Source: Epiperipatus broadwayi (lineage: Eukaryota; Onychophora; Udeonychophora; Euonychophora; Peripatidae). From it: a DNA stretch of 64,000 nt. This document shows positions 51,400 through 64,000 of the stretch, one piece after another. The notes beneath the pieces are model-generated. The model saw only the letters and a program-made list of their open reading frames with translations. It did not search any database and was not told the DNA's origin. Numbering within the stretch: position 1 is the stretch's first letter; each line of letters opens with the position of its first letter. Position numbers and translations under genes: made by a program. The DNA lies in contig JAQFVV010006200.1 of assembly GCA_028023455.1 (NCBI GenBank), forward strand, positions 8,918,521 through 8,982,520, in the 5' to 3' direction.

Positions 51400-54002
51400 A
51401 TAAGAAGACATTCACTAAAGTAACTTTATTAGTATGTCTTATGATAGTTATTATTATGACCAAAAGTCATTAGTAATAGTGAGAAATATTTATAGTCAAA
51501 GTACTTTTGAAAATTTTCATTGTATAGTATGCAAGTACTGTTTAAAATTAAACCTTGTGGAATTGACTGATGATGGTGAATGTGTTATTTAATACATTGG
51601 AGATATAGAGTGTAAGATTTTAATGTCTGTGCTATTTGTAAATTGTAAATATTTGTATGGTTAAGTCTTTTCTTTGAGGAAGTTGACAGAACTATAGATG
51701 TGTGTTGTGGCTCGTAACTCTATATAAGATTATATTGAAGTCTGGAGTCGACAGATGTCCCGACTTATTATTATTATTCGTTGGCAGGTAGGAAGAAATC
51801 CTTGATGGCAGGATTTATCTGTTAATATGAGTTATAATTTTAAAGAGAAATGTTTAGTAGTTTCCCTAACCTGTATAAAATAAAGCTATTCAAACATAAA
51901 TGTCCCTGATTAGCATCAATGTAGAGCACAGATTGGTTTGTAAAGTAGTTGTCAGATCCTCCAGAAATTAAAATTAGATTTAATTAACATTTAGTCGATT
52001 TACTTTAGTATTAGAAGTGATTTAAAAGTGGGATATCTCTGTTGTTTTGAATCTCCGGCTCACTGTATGAGTTAAGTTTCATTTGTTTAGATTGTTTTAT
52101 AGGAAAAGTGACTTTAAAGGTTAATATTTTCAATGTCCAAGACAGGAATTGAATAAATATGGGATATTAAATAACTAAAGTTCCATTCTCACTTTATGAC
52201 AATATTGAATGTTTAAAATTTAGGCCCATAGTAGTATCACGGAAGTGAACTACAGATATGTCTAAAGGAAATAATAATAAAAGCTATTGTTGAGTTTTAA
52301 GAAAACAAAATAGTGAATATGTATATATTTTAAAAATGCAATGAAAATATATGATTATTAGAAAGTAACTAATAATATTTGGCTTATAAATGAATTTTGT
52401 TCCATAATACATTTAGCTTGTATAAAGCAAATACTAAATGATTTTCTTGTTTGACTCTAATTTTAAAGCATTATTGTCCGGAAAATTGTAAATGAGAATA
52501 TAAAGATGTAATAATTTGATCGTGAAAAAAAAAAAAAAAAAGGGGAAATATATATACGTATAGGTGAACCAATTAGTCAAGCATAAATGGAATGAACGAA
52601 TTCCACATTTCTTCTATAGGAATAAGATATTTTAGATTTTTTTTTACTAACATTTCAAATGATATTAAAAATCAAGGCCAATGGAAGTGATAGATGTTTC
52701 TCTGTGCAGAGATTAAGACGTTTAATGATTTTAGAGAGGGAAGGAAAAAGGCGTCGTTGTTATTTTTTTTTTTCTCTGTAGAGGGGAGATGTTGTGAGTG
52801 TTCAAATTGATGATCCAGGTATATATATAAAAAAAAAAAATAAGAAAAGAAAAGAAAAACATAGTAAACCATTCAGCATAATATAAATTTAACTAAATCG
52901 GATTGATATTATTTTATACTTTTCAGATATGAATGCAGACACCATAGTAACATTATTACATACAGTTTAATGTTTACATATATGTTGTGTACATTTTATT
53001 TATAGATTTTTTTATAAAAATATTATTATTAAAGGGAAGTATATAGATAGGTGTAAATCATTGATGTATATCAATAATTTAAAAGGTTATTATATCAATT
53101 TTGTATTTTGGTTTATAAAATAATATAAAAAAAAAAAAATTGTTGTAATCGAATTTGGATTTAATCTTCACGTATCTTCTTATCTATAACCGTGTGTGGT
53201 CGCCAGGATAAGACAACGTCAGAAAGAGAACATATAAAAATGACGTTTCAGAAGATAACAGGACACACAAGCTTTATCATTTTGCAATAGTAAAGGACAG
53301 ATTTATTTTCCGTGTCTTTAAAAAAAAAAAAAAAAAAAAAATGAATTTTTTTTTAATATTTTGGATGTAAAACTATAAAACATGAAAAAATAAAGGAATT
53401 GTCTGCCCGTTCAATCATTCAGCGGGCAGTGGAAAGGGAGTCTCGGAAGGCGGCAACAATGTAAAAAAAAAAAAAAATAAGAAGAAACCTATGAAGTAAA
53501 AATAATATAAAAAAAAAAATGGATTTGCATAAACATCGGAACATGAACCCAATGGATCACTTCACCTCATAATGGGAATAGTCAAAGTGCACTCACATCT
53601 TCAGGAGAGAAGAGAAAGGAAAAAAAAAAGAAAAAAAAAAATTGAAAAGGAAACTTTTTAATGAAGTATTGCAGGGTTTACGATTACCATTTCTGACGGA
53701 GAAACTTTTCTATACACTATGATTGAGGTCGATCGATAGACCAGTAAACAGTGAACGAACTGATTTATAAAAATATGGTATGATTTTTTTTTTATATAAA
53801 ATGTACGTGTGTTATATATTTTTTTTATGTAGTAAAAATATGATGATTTTTTTTTTATTGTCTAAAAGTAGTATAAGTTATTAGATGAAAATGATCGGAG
53901 AGGCTCAAAATATTCTTTATTTCATATTCATTTATCCGTAATTATTTTGATAAACAAATAGATTTTGATATCCTCCTATTTCACATTTTGGTATAGGTTA
54001 TA
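51400..54002 (+). other. 2.6-kb noncoding tail between pol and the 3' LTR
   Basis: No env-like or other frame is supported. It contains at least six A runs of 12-22 (52525, 52829, 53127, 53320, 53463, 53508) and a 39-base pure purine run (53603-53641). No purine tract touches the 3' LTR edge, where one is normally expected; the bases there read GGTATAGGTTATA. Confidence 0.8.
53603..53641 (+). promoter_or_regulatory. Long purine run, candidate polypurine tract
   Basis: Thirty-nine consecutive purines beginning AGGAGAGAAGAGAAAGG. It has the composition of a plus-strand primer but lies 361 bases before the 3' LTR, so it may be a central-type tract or just low complexity. Confidence 0.3.
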
Positions 54003-55465
54003 TGTATATTTTATTTTAGTAAAATATCTAGGGGCCTTTCCCGTCATTTATTCATTTATTTTTTTTTTGTTTGTGTCGTTATTGTTATTGCAACACGTAT
54101 ATAGAGAAACACATAGCAATATGATCATTTTATTTAATCAACCCATCTAAAATATAAAGTCATTTCGGATGTATTCTATCATGAATATTGTCAATTTTTT
54201 TTTTATAATCTAATAAATTGAGTTAATTTGAATATCAAGACTAGTTTAATTATTTTGTCTTATTTGGATTGCGTAAGACGGCGTAGCTATTTAAGTAGCG
54301 GAATTCAGGCTCAGCTTGGTAAGCAAATTGGAATATAAGATAAGGTATGTTTAGCTTACTAGTAAATTTATTTTGTTTCTATATAATTTTCATATTTATA
54401 TTTGCATGCGAATATTATACATACATATTATCATTTATCTTAGTTAATAGTACAAAGTCAATCATTTCATGTTTGTCTGATTCCGTTATAAAGATCTAAA
54501 TTATACTTTATCGTTTAGTTTGGAATAATTCGTCTTGGATATTTTCTTAGACTCTTATAACATGAAGAGAATAGATTTCATTGACCGATTCAATTGAATA
54601 TTATTTCAATCTATATAAATATCAAATATAATCATATGTTTTAATTGTTATCAGTCAATTTTACTCAATTGTTTAAAATTTTCAAACAAGGTGTATTAAG
54701 GCTCACAGTTTAATAAACATCCAATAGAAGCTCTATATGTCTTTTATATAATGTGATTGGACATGATAAAGTTAGAAATGAGCTAATAGAGTGTTTATCT
54801 GTCTATTTAGCGTTTGCTAAAATAGATATATGCATATTTGGGTTCAGGCATTATTTTGTTTTGTTGTTTAAATAATGTCTGTTTGCAAACAAATGTTTTG
54901 TAAAGTGCTATTACAGGTACTTAGAAGCTTATCCATTAATTCATAAAAGCAGCATCTTTAAATAATAAAGTAGAGTTAAATTACTGTAATAAGTAACAGG
55001 CTAATAAAATATATATATATGTGTTGGAGTCTGTGTTAGTTATTAATGGGATTTGGTTTTGATTAGATTGCCAATCAAGTAATTAGCCTAATCCTATATT
55101 ATTGTTTAGGGCAATAGTAGTTGGTTTCACTGCTCTATACAATTTATATTGTAATTGTGACGGATTTGTTGATGTCTGGAGCAGATGGTCGCATTATCTC
55201 TTCATTTTACATATAGCTTAGGTAAATGAAACTTTAAAAGAGATTATTTGTGCTTTGTGATGGTTTATTATATAATGGTGACCCGATTGAGCTAGACCAG
55301 ATTAATTTATATTGGATTTTTAGATTTTTTATCAGATCAGATTGATCATCCTAACCATCACCTTCATCCATCAATTCAGTCAGTTACAAATTGGCACCAA
55401 CGTTTTGGGCCTTTCTTTCTTCAATTGAAAGGGAATACAGCATTCGACAATTCCGACGGTTACAA
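54003..55465 (+). repeat. 3' LTR of the intact retrotransposon
   Basis: 1463 bp, matching 44452-45916 with four substitutions (A to T near 44821, A to C near 45003, G to A near 45068, G to T near 45351) and three indels (T run, a 5-base gap near 45037, an AT run near 45460). Confidence 0.95.
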
Positions 55466-58400
55466 TATATATAGTCATCATAATTAAAAAAGACAATTTT
55501 GTTTAAAACATTAGCAAAAATATATTTAACCTTTATTGATTTTATTTATTCATTTCCTTACTTGCATTTACTGTCCTGTTATCTATAAAAAATCATTATC
55601 TATATAGTATTTGTGTTGAAAAAAAAGATCCTATTATTTTAGTTTGAATAAATAAATAATAAATGAAAAAAATTTAAAAAAAACAAAAAAGCATTAACTC
55701 TGGCAAACACTTGAATAAAAACATTAGTTTTGAAATCTTTTCAGTATGTGCTTTTCAGAACTGAATGAACTAAACTAAAAGATAAAATTCTTTAGAGTAA
55801 ATGAAGATGCTTGAACAATCAGAAATTTGGTAATAGGGCATAAATTAGGATTAACTTTTTCAAATTAGTTTTTTTTAGCTCTTCTACAATTTATAAGCTG
55901 ATATTTAGAACACCACAGATTCATTGAAAAATGATTTTTGAACCATTGGAGCATCTATCTGGAATTTCATCTATTTATTTTTTGAGATTACAATTTAGTA
56001 TGGAGTATAAGAAAATGAGCTAGAATTAAAATTTATTTACAAATTTCTTGTAATTGTTCTTTATCTCATATGGGGCAACGAAATGGTTTTTTTTTTTTTT
56101 TACTTCACTGATGAGCTTCAAAGTGCCAAGCATATTTTTAACATTCTTGTCAAATTTTTATTTACATTGGAAACTTTTTCTTTTATGTTGCTATCAATTT
56201 TGTTACAATTGTTTTTGCAGTTTTTGAAGTATGTCAGCCAGCCATTCTCTAGAATTTCCAAATAGGCTGCTAAACTTTTCCAATGGGTTTCAGTTCTATA
56301 TCTGAAAAGAGTTTTTGCAAAATGGGTTTTGAAGAAAAAAAAATTCCAGATTTCTAAACTGAAATTCATTTTGTAAGAAATTCAAAAACTGTGCCTACTA
56401 TAGAAAATTATATTAGGTGCATTATGTTATACCTAAACGCATAAAATTCAACTGTTTTTCACATTTTTTTAAAGCTTGTTAAATGCCATCTCTCTAAGAT
56501 ATTGTAATATATGTGGATTTTCTGATGTATTCATAGGATTTCCAAATATCTGGGCACCAATTGCATACTATTGATTATGAACAGTTGACTGGCCATTGAT
56601 CTGTATTTTGAAGTTTAATTTTTAACAGTAAAGAGCACTTGATTTTTTTCTTTCTTTTAAAAGAGCCTCCAAATTATTTTCCATATTGGAGAATATAATA
56701 GGGCAATGTTGCTAATTTAGCTGGACAAATTATGGGTACTCAGTTCTGAAAATGCAGTATACTTGTATTCTCTTATCACCATATGTAAATTGAATGAGTT
56801 TTGGTATAGATTTCAGAACAACAAATTAAATAAAATTTAAGTTACTTTCTTTTTCATGCTTGAAAAGTGCTTTGTAATATTCTAGTTTTTCATTTGCTCT
56901 ACTGCTTCTAAATCATTGTCTAGACAAAAATTTCTGAATTATAGATTTGTATGGTTACATTTTTCTTAGAATAATAAAGGAAAATAAAATACATCCTTTA
57001 ATTTCTTTTGTTAAATATATATTTAGTTATATAAAATAATATAAAAAGTATGTTATTTAATTTATGACAATTGTATTATTTATGTAGAGTCATGAAAAGA
57101 ATATACTTATGAAATACATTGTTTATTTCAATCTTTTATTGATTCCCATACATTAAAAAGACTTAAATATTTTATTTAATATATCCATTCACCTGATATC
57201 TATATGCAGAAAATGGGAACAGAATTATATGTAATCTTTATATTTGTATTTCAAATAACTATAAGTATGAATATATGCTATATTAACTTTTCATTATTTA
57301 ATGGTTAATTTTTATTTCAGAAACAATATTAGTGTAAAAGAAAGATTATATATCTATTGAAAAATACTGACCGTGAAATTTTTATATCTAGACAAATCAA
57401 TTAAAACTATTATTCTGCAATTAAAAAAAATTGCATATAAATTTGGTTTTAAAATAACCCATGTAAAGGGTGTAAAAATTTTATTAATGCTACTAAATCC
57501 ATAACAAAAATAGACTTACTGTAAATTTAAATCAAATATTAGTAAATCTTGGATTGTTCCTATCTTTAAGACATTAGGAAAAGAAGATTGAGAAGGAAAA
57601 ATAACACAGAAAATGCTAGAATTTGGAAAAATATATATTATTTTAATGTCTTCTGAATTTTCTTTATTATAATTTAAACTGAATTTTTCTAAAATTGTAG
57701 TATTTCCCAACTACTAATTCGATATTGTATTGATAAATTTGTGACCTAAATAAACATAGGAGACTAAATCGGAAAGCTATTAAAATCAAAATACTATTCA
57801 GATAAAGTTGAGAGCTTTAATAATTTATCCTTTAAAAAAAAGTTGTTTAAATGAAGTCATTTTGATTGATTTAAATGATTTGTTTGTTTGCACAATAAAA
57901 TGATTAAAAAATTGTAAAAAATTGACACTAGATCTGATATTAACATTTAATTAACCGTTTCTAATAGTTAAATTCAAACATTTCTTGGATTATATTGAAA
58001 ACATTTTGTTATGAGAGTGATTTGTATTAAAAAAGAAATTAAGTATTAAAAAACAAACTATTAAACATTTTTGTATTATATCAAAAAATCTAAAGTCTGC
58101 TAGGGGTGACTTCCATAATTAGAGGCTATAGTTTGCTGCTATTGAGATTACTGTTACATTTTCATAGGGGAAAAAAAGTATTAAAGAAAAAGGATATCCA
58201 TCCAGTTTAATTTTAAAAAAATTGCAGTCTGATACTTATTTTTCATTTTGTTTTTAAAAAGTTAATTATAGTATTTTGTTTTCTCAATAAATGTCAATGG
58301 TGAACACGCACAGAAAATATATATTTAAATGTTCTCAATTTACATAAAAAATATCTTTTAAACAATGTGTTTGTCAAAAAGTGCTGTACATTGTAATGCA

Positions 58401-61400
58401 TATGAAGAGCTATTAGCTGTGATACGAAATAAAATGTAACATCTGCTCCATTGTGCATCCAACCCTTCTCGTATAAAGAACCTTTATAAAAAGATTTGTC
58501 CATTTTTGTTTCATCACAGTCATTTTTCTAATCTTGTGATCATAATTTTGTAGTAATAATTAACAAACATTTGTTGTAGCATACTTTAAAAATAATTTTG
58601 AAATTTTTTACGTTTGTCATTTTGTAAGATTAGTCTCATCTTTGCGAGATAAAATACCAAAATTTACTCCAAAAAGAAAAGGCTTATGCATTAGATAATT
58701 AAAAGCATTTAAGATACTCTATAATGGTACTGTAAATTGCAATTATAATAAATTTAATATTTTTATTCAGTATTCTCAAATTGTAATTTTTAGTCACTAA
58801 ATGCTAAGTATTTTCTTTGTGAATGCATAAACAATTTCTGCAAAAAACCCCCCTAAAATATATTTAATGTACAATTAAAATTAGAATGCTCTAAAAAAAA
58901 ATTCTTGTACATTATCTTAAAAATTTTGATTTTGTCCAGGCAAAAAGTGCCTTGACTGAACAATTTTAACAAAAAAAAGAAAAATTAATCCCATAATTTA
59001 TATTAAAGCAATTAATTATGTGGAACTAATTTTTATTTTTCAAAAACTTAATAACAATGTTGCAGAATAAATTTAACAGGCCTCTTTTGTAGCTATTGGT
59101 AGCATTTGTTTGTCATTTTGATGGTAAAAACTGGAATTAATATTTATTTTTATTCAAAAAAGTATTTTAAATTTTCAGTATTCTACAGAAAACTTAAGAT
59201 AAATGAGAGCTGTTGGTGCTGATTGGTAATTCTTCTTTTTCAAACTCTTAAGAAGGCCTGCAAACATTTTGGCAAAATATTTAATTTGATACATTTTATG
59301 TTTACAGAAAAGTTGTATGAAATGTAATCAATAAATTCAGAAGTTATATACTGAAAAAGGAATGTCTTCACAAATGCTTCAGCAGTTTTTTTTTTTTAAA
59401 TCATAAACAGAGTAAATTTTTAAACAGCGTTTCATTGTTTTATGATATCTTTAAAATTCATTCAGGTTTTAGAAGTAATTAATACAAATTTTCTTTCATT
59501 CCTTTAATATTAGCAGCAAATGCAAAAGAAGAAAAGCCATTGTTCTGCTTATTAAATTTTTTTCTATATTTATGAGATTGAAGTATTATCTTTAGGAATA
59601 ATATTCATTTGGAAATATGTTAAAGTTTAATGTATTAAAAAGTTAGAAATTTGACTTTTTCTGTATTCAAACTAAAAATCCCTATTTGCAGACTAAATTA
59701 AAGTTCCAAATTTTTGATTGGTCAATTACAGACTCAGCAGTAAAAATATATTTGTCTTAGAACTATATTTGTTTTGGTTTAGTTTCTAGAATGCAAATTA
59801 ATAATTGAGCAGATTATTAAAGTAAACAAGTTTTTTAAAACAAATTTCTTTATAATTGATTAAAGTAATCTATAGCTGTCAGTATAAAACATTTTTGTCA
59901 TTCAATTACAAATTGCAGCAGTATGTCATTGATTTCTTTATAAATTTGTTGTAAAAGTAAATATTTTCTACCAAAAATCTGAATTATTTTTTTAAAATAA
60001 TATTTGACATTTTGTGAATAAATAATGTGTAAATTAAAAATAGAAATGTCGAAATCGATGACAGATGCTCTGCAGAAAACTACCAATCAGTATTTAGAAA
60101 GCATGCACTTGCATCATTGTTATAGCATTAAATTTAAATATTGATTTATTATTTCTTTAAAAAATCCGAAGATGTCAGCATTATTTCGTATGGCTTTTAT
60201 TGGAAAATTAACATAAAATTGGCAAAATGTCAAAAACAATGGTTAGAGAGTGAGTTAAAGCAGCATATGAAAGGGCTTGTTCTGTGTTGTTAAACCGAGC
60301 ACAAATGGCTGCTAGAGAGTCAAAAAAGTTAGTGAATTGGTTAAAAATGTGCTTAATTTAATGAATTTTGATTCAATATGTCAATCTCATCTGACAGCAC
60401 ATTTAACTTTACGAGCGGTTGAACCGAATTATTTTGTCTTTTGGCCAATTTGCCCCCTAGCGAATTTTTTTGTATTATACGTTAAAATGCGTGTAAAACT
60501 ATTTTAGTATAATATTTCTGAAAATTGTGCGCAAAAAAGTTGGAAATTCAAAATTCCCGGTTTTACAATAGTCAAGCCTCGTCCTGACATGTTCAGCCAT
60601 TATCTGTTGCCAAGGCTGTAAAACATTCGGCTTTTTACAATAGTTTTCAAGGACTCAAAAACGTGTTTATTTGCAAATTTATTATTATTTTAGATATTTT
60701 TTAAAAATAATTTGCATTATATTTATTAGATATCAAAAAATAAAAATTATTAATTTATTTTGAATTGAAATGCTTTATTTTCAAAAATATAACATATTAA
60801 CGGCTAACGTAAATATGGTCCGAAGCAAATTAGAAAAGTAGCTATGACGTAAACAATCTACTTTATATTTACAAGTAAGAAAATATCCCAATTTTGCAAT
60901 AAATATTCAAAAAATGTAAACTTTTAAAGCATAATTCGTTAGATATGAGAAATAAATAATTATTTGTTTCACTGTTTAAAAATAATAATTAAAAAATATT
61001 TTATTGATTTTATAAACTGAAAATTTTTCTAGAAACGATGACGTTTATTTAAAGTCTTGGTTTTGATTGCAATCTCATTTTTTTAATATTTACAGAAACA
61101 AAATGTGAACATGTAAAATTTATTTCAATAGTAAACAAAAATATCTATCAAATGAAGTCAAATTTATTATTTTCTAAAAAGTAATAAACTTTTTATATAT
61201 TTTACGTTGATGTGTGAGATAAAGAAAAACATCAGAAAATGCTGAAATGTGAGGCATTAAGCTGCATGTTGGAACGGTTAAAATGGCAACTAAAATGTAG
61301 TTATTTTTTTAAAAAAATCACAATTGTTCTTACATATAGTTTACTTAGGCTAGCATATTTTTTTATATTGGATTTTAATTTGAATCTGGAATAATGAACT

Positions 61401-64000
61401 ATATACCCCTAGAAGGTGTTATGTGTATTTATGAAATGATAAAAATGTTAATTGTAAATATTTTTAATAATTCTAAATTTTAAAATTATTAATGATAATC
61501 CAACTAATAATGAATATTTTTTTTTTTGCTTTTAATCGTCCTGCATTGCAACAGATTTTCTTTTGATGCGTATTTTGTCAATAATCATTGTTTGTTTTTG
61601 GCATTAAATCATTATTATATATCAGAATTTAATGAATTGAGCTTGATTTGATGGAAATAGATGTATGCAAATGTAAAAATTTCAAAAAATAAATTTGCGC
61701 AAGTTTTTGATCAGCAGGGACAGTATCTTCAGAAAATTAATAAAATCTTTTTCATTAAAATTTGATTTTTGAAACTTCAATTGTATAAATGTTAATTTCT
61801 GAAAATCTACCAAACTGGCCAATGCCTTGACACATGGAAAAAAAAATATTAAAAGTTGCTTTATAATTTTTAAAATATTTTAAATTATTCTAACAAAGTC
61901 ATAAAATGATATAATCAGAATGCTGTCATTTTCTCTGTCAATGTTATGCTGGAAGTGATTATACTTTCTATTTCTAAAAATTAAACATATATAAAATAAA
62001 CATATAATGTATGTTTTCGATTTTTAATAATTAAATAAGCAAAAAAAAAAAAGCAAGTTTTTTGTTATTCCAAAAATTTTTTCAAAGTAATCTTGTAAAT
62101 GATTTCAAAACAAATTATAAAAGATGATATTCATCATTGACATGGAAACAGGACTAAAAATATTTTAACTTTGCTATTATTTGATTATATTGGCCCTTTT
62201 AGACATTTTTTAAATTAAAAAATTAAAATAAGAAAGTACATAACTATACTAATTTAAAAAACCAAATTAGTAAAATATTTGATAGCTATGCAAACATGAT
62301 TTAGAGGAACATAATTATTGCAGTTTATCTGACAAGGCCATCATTTTGCCTTGTTGGTGAATTCTGATTTTTATGGGATGAAACTACACAAATTATTTAA
62401 AAGAAATAGGTCTTTTTACACAAGATGCTTGATGTAAGATTACTAGAGCATCAATTGCCCTTTTTAAACATAAAGCTGCATATCAACAGTTTACTTTAAT
62501 GCTCCCTGATGCATTGAATAAATTTAATTGAATATATTCAATGTTTAATTACTATTGTATAAAGATATTATCTATATTGAAACTATATATAGGTGTTTAT
62601 ATATATATGCGTAATGTTTTTAATGCAACTAATTGTATGTAGTATGAGCATATATATGTTGTAACCTCTACAATCTACATTTATATCACATTATACACTT
62701 ATAAATGCTCAAGCACCAATTCTATACAAGATAGAATAAAATTTATAATTTAGGTTGCGTCTCTAATTATGGACAAGACTTATTATAGTATTAATCTACA
62801 GCTTAGCTCAGTTGGGGGTTATAGGGTCTCGTGGTCATTTAGAATGCAGATGGGATGAGAGAAGCATCTATAAACAATTATGTAATGTTTATTTAGGTAT
62901 ACTACAGGTATTTACTTAAGTTATCAAAAGAAAGCAATTTGTGGATTAAATCATGAATTATGATATGTGCAATTTTCCCACCATCCAAGTACATGCTAGA
63001 TCAATCACGTCACTCATCTAATATGTTTGGGGATCACTGTAACAATAATTAATCTACAGACATTTGATTTAGATTGCACAGTTATACCAATGTTTATTTA
63101 AATGATGAAATAATCTCAGGGCTCTATTATATGAATAATAAGTCAATCCTATTATAAGATGATTACTAAGTAATGAGGACTATTGTGAAACTGACAATTA
63201 TTATAATAAAATAAAGGATGGACAGTGATAGAGATCGGGTGCATTTTATCTTGCATCACCTATTTTAAACAAGGTAAAATCTATATCTTCGCATTATACA
63301 ATGTTTGGATCGATTAATTTGGCAGTATTTAAATAAATGGCATATACTATTAAACTGATAAGTAATACAGTTTTAAATTATGTTGAAATCTAGGTCTTGG
63401 CATTATACAATGTTTTGGATCAATTAATTCAGTGTTATCTAGATAGATTGCATATATTATTAAACTGATAAGTATTACCATTAGATTATGCTGAACATAT
63501 GTGTGTGTGGAAATGATCAATCAAACGTAAAATAATTCAGAGGGAATCTTACTTCAACAAACATTTATTACAAGACGCATTCTTTTACAAGCACATCGAT
63601 GATGATTAACATTAATTTCACATTAACTACAAACTTGACTAAATAACTTAAATTACATAAATCCTATACACTTAATATTTGGAGTCTCTTCCTCTTATCT
63701 GTTATTTCAAGCAATATAAAATAATTATATATTCATATACCAATGTTTATATCATATCTTCCCATTCTGTACTCTCTATGAACTAAGAAAACTATCCAAT
63801 GCCATTGAAATTTATTTTCGTATGCCTACAAATTTATTTTTACTATATGAAATTATGTAATAAATTTTATTAAAATTAGCATTAAATAAAGTAAAAATTT
63901 TGTAATCCAGTATTACTTTCATACTGGGAGGGTGAATTGCCAGTAATAATAATGAATGAAATAATGATAATATGGGTGATATGATTTGACAAGCTACTTA
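55466..64000. other. No supported gene; AT-rich intron-like or intergenic DNA
   Basis: Short frames only. Points of note are a CpG-richer patch at 60400-60660, a lone RNA polymerase III A-box-like string TAGCTCAGTTGG near 62807, and a two-copy tandem repeat at 63276-63492. Confidence 0.5.
63276..63492. repeat. Two-copy tandem repeat, about 109-bp unit
   Basis: Units begin AAAATCTATATCTT (63276) and GAAATCTAGGTCTT (63385). Each is followed by GCATTATACAATGTT, GATC-ATTAATT and TATTAAACTGATAAGTA. They are diverged at perhaps 15-20 percent by eye. Confidence 0.82.

Larger units (their letters stand above)
44452..55465 (+). mobile_element. Complete Ty3/gypsy LTR retrotransposon, apparently recent
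   Basis: The element is 11 kb with 5' LTR 44452-45916, primer site at 45919, gag 46214-48106, pol 48109-51399, a 2.6-kb noncoding tail and 3' LTR 54003-55465. TATAT flanks both sides (44447-44451 and 55466-55470) and fits a 5-bp target duplication, though AT-rich context weakens this. The LTRs share everything except four substitutions and three indels by eye. Both genes are open, so it could be autonomous. Domain order protease-RT-RNase H-integrase is the Ty3/gypsy order. There is no env and no chromodomain. Confidence 0.97.

Noticed and set aside
52672-53870. env gene in the tail of the intact element
   Set aside because: The longest frames are under 70 codons, dominated by homopolymers, with no signal peptide, glycosylation cluster or transmembrane anchor in order.
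62795-62880. A tRNA gene or tRNA-derived SINE head (TAGCTCAGTTGG near 62807)
   Set aside because: The A-box-like string is convincing alone, but no B box lies within a suitable distance and no cloverleaf can be drawn.
1-64000. CRISPR arrays, bacterial operons, rRNA genes
   Set aside because: No spaced direct-repeat arrays, ribosome binding sites or rRNA-like sequence; the window is eukaryotic.

Overview
This window is AT-rich, gene-poor eukaryotic DNA made mostly of transposable elements. Homopolymer runs, AT microsatellites, spliced-looking exon fragments and Ty3/gypsy elements with insect-like Gag/Pol features suggest a metazoan, probably an arthropod. That placement is inferred from element style only; nothing here identifies a species.

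Layout. (1) 1-17043 is an old, decayed minus-strand Ty3/gypsy element. Two diverged copies of a very long terminal repeat (1-5556, cut by the window edge, and about 11743-17043) flank frame-broken pol (5798-8900) and gag (8997-11127). The left repeat carries a 1.49-kb insertion flanked by TTAA (3132-4618), and the right repeat shows the empty site. (2) 17936-19389 and 31049-34090 are two copies of a second dispersed repeat. The second copy carries two nested insertions absent from the first: a 0.62-kb hairpin element (31466-32089) and an 853-bp element with inverted ends and TA target duplications (32981-33833). (3) 34105-34450 is a second, internally deleted copy of the hairpin element. (4) 34558-38781 is another decayed minus-strand Ty3/gypsy element of a different lineage, with a broken CCHC Gag knuckle, protease, RT, RNase H and integrase remnants. 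(5) 39784-39903 looks like a host housekeeping promoter plus a short first coding exon. A possible minus-strand last coding exon lies at 27733-27789. (6) 44452-55465 is the centrepiece: a complete, apparently recent 11-kb plus-strand Ty3/gypsy retrotransposon. Its LTRs differ by only four substitutions and three indels by eye. It has an open 630-aa Gag with a long coiled coil and an open 1096-aa Pol. (7) 55466-64000 is AT-rich, intron-like or intergenic DNA with no supported gene.

How the parts work together. In the intact element Gag ends in a canonical -1 slippery heptamer (T TTA AAT) directly before its stop, and the pol frame is open through it, so Gag-Pol is probably made by -1 frameshifting. 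The relic at 1-17043 has the same Gag coiled-coil layout and closely matching Pol segments, so two generations of one unusual lineage lie in this window. The host exons, if real, belong to genes whose introns have been enlarged by these elements.
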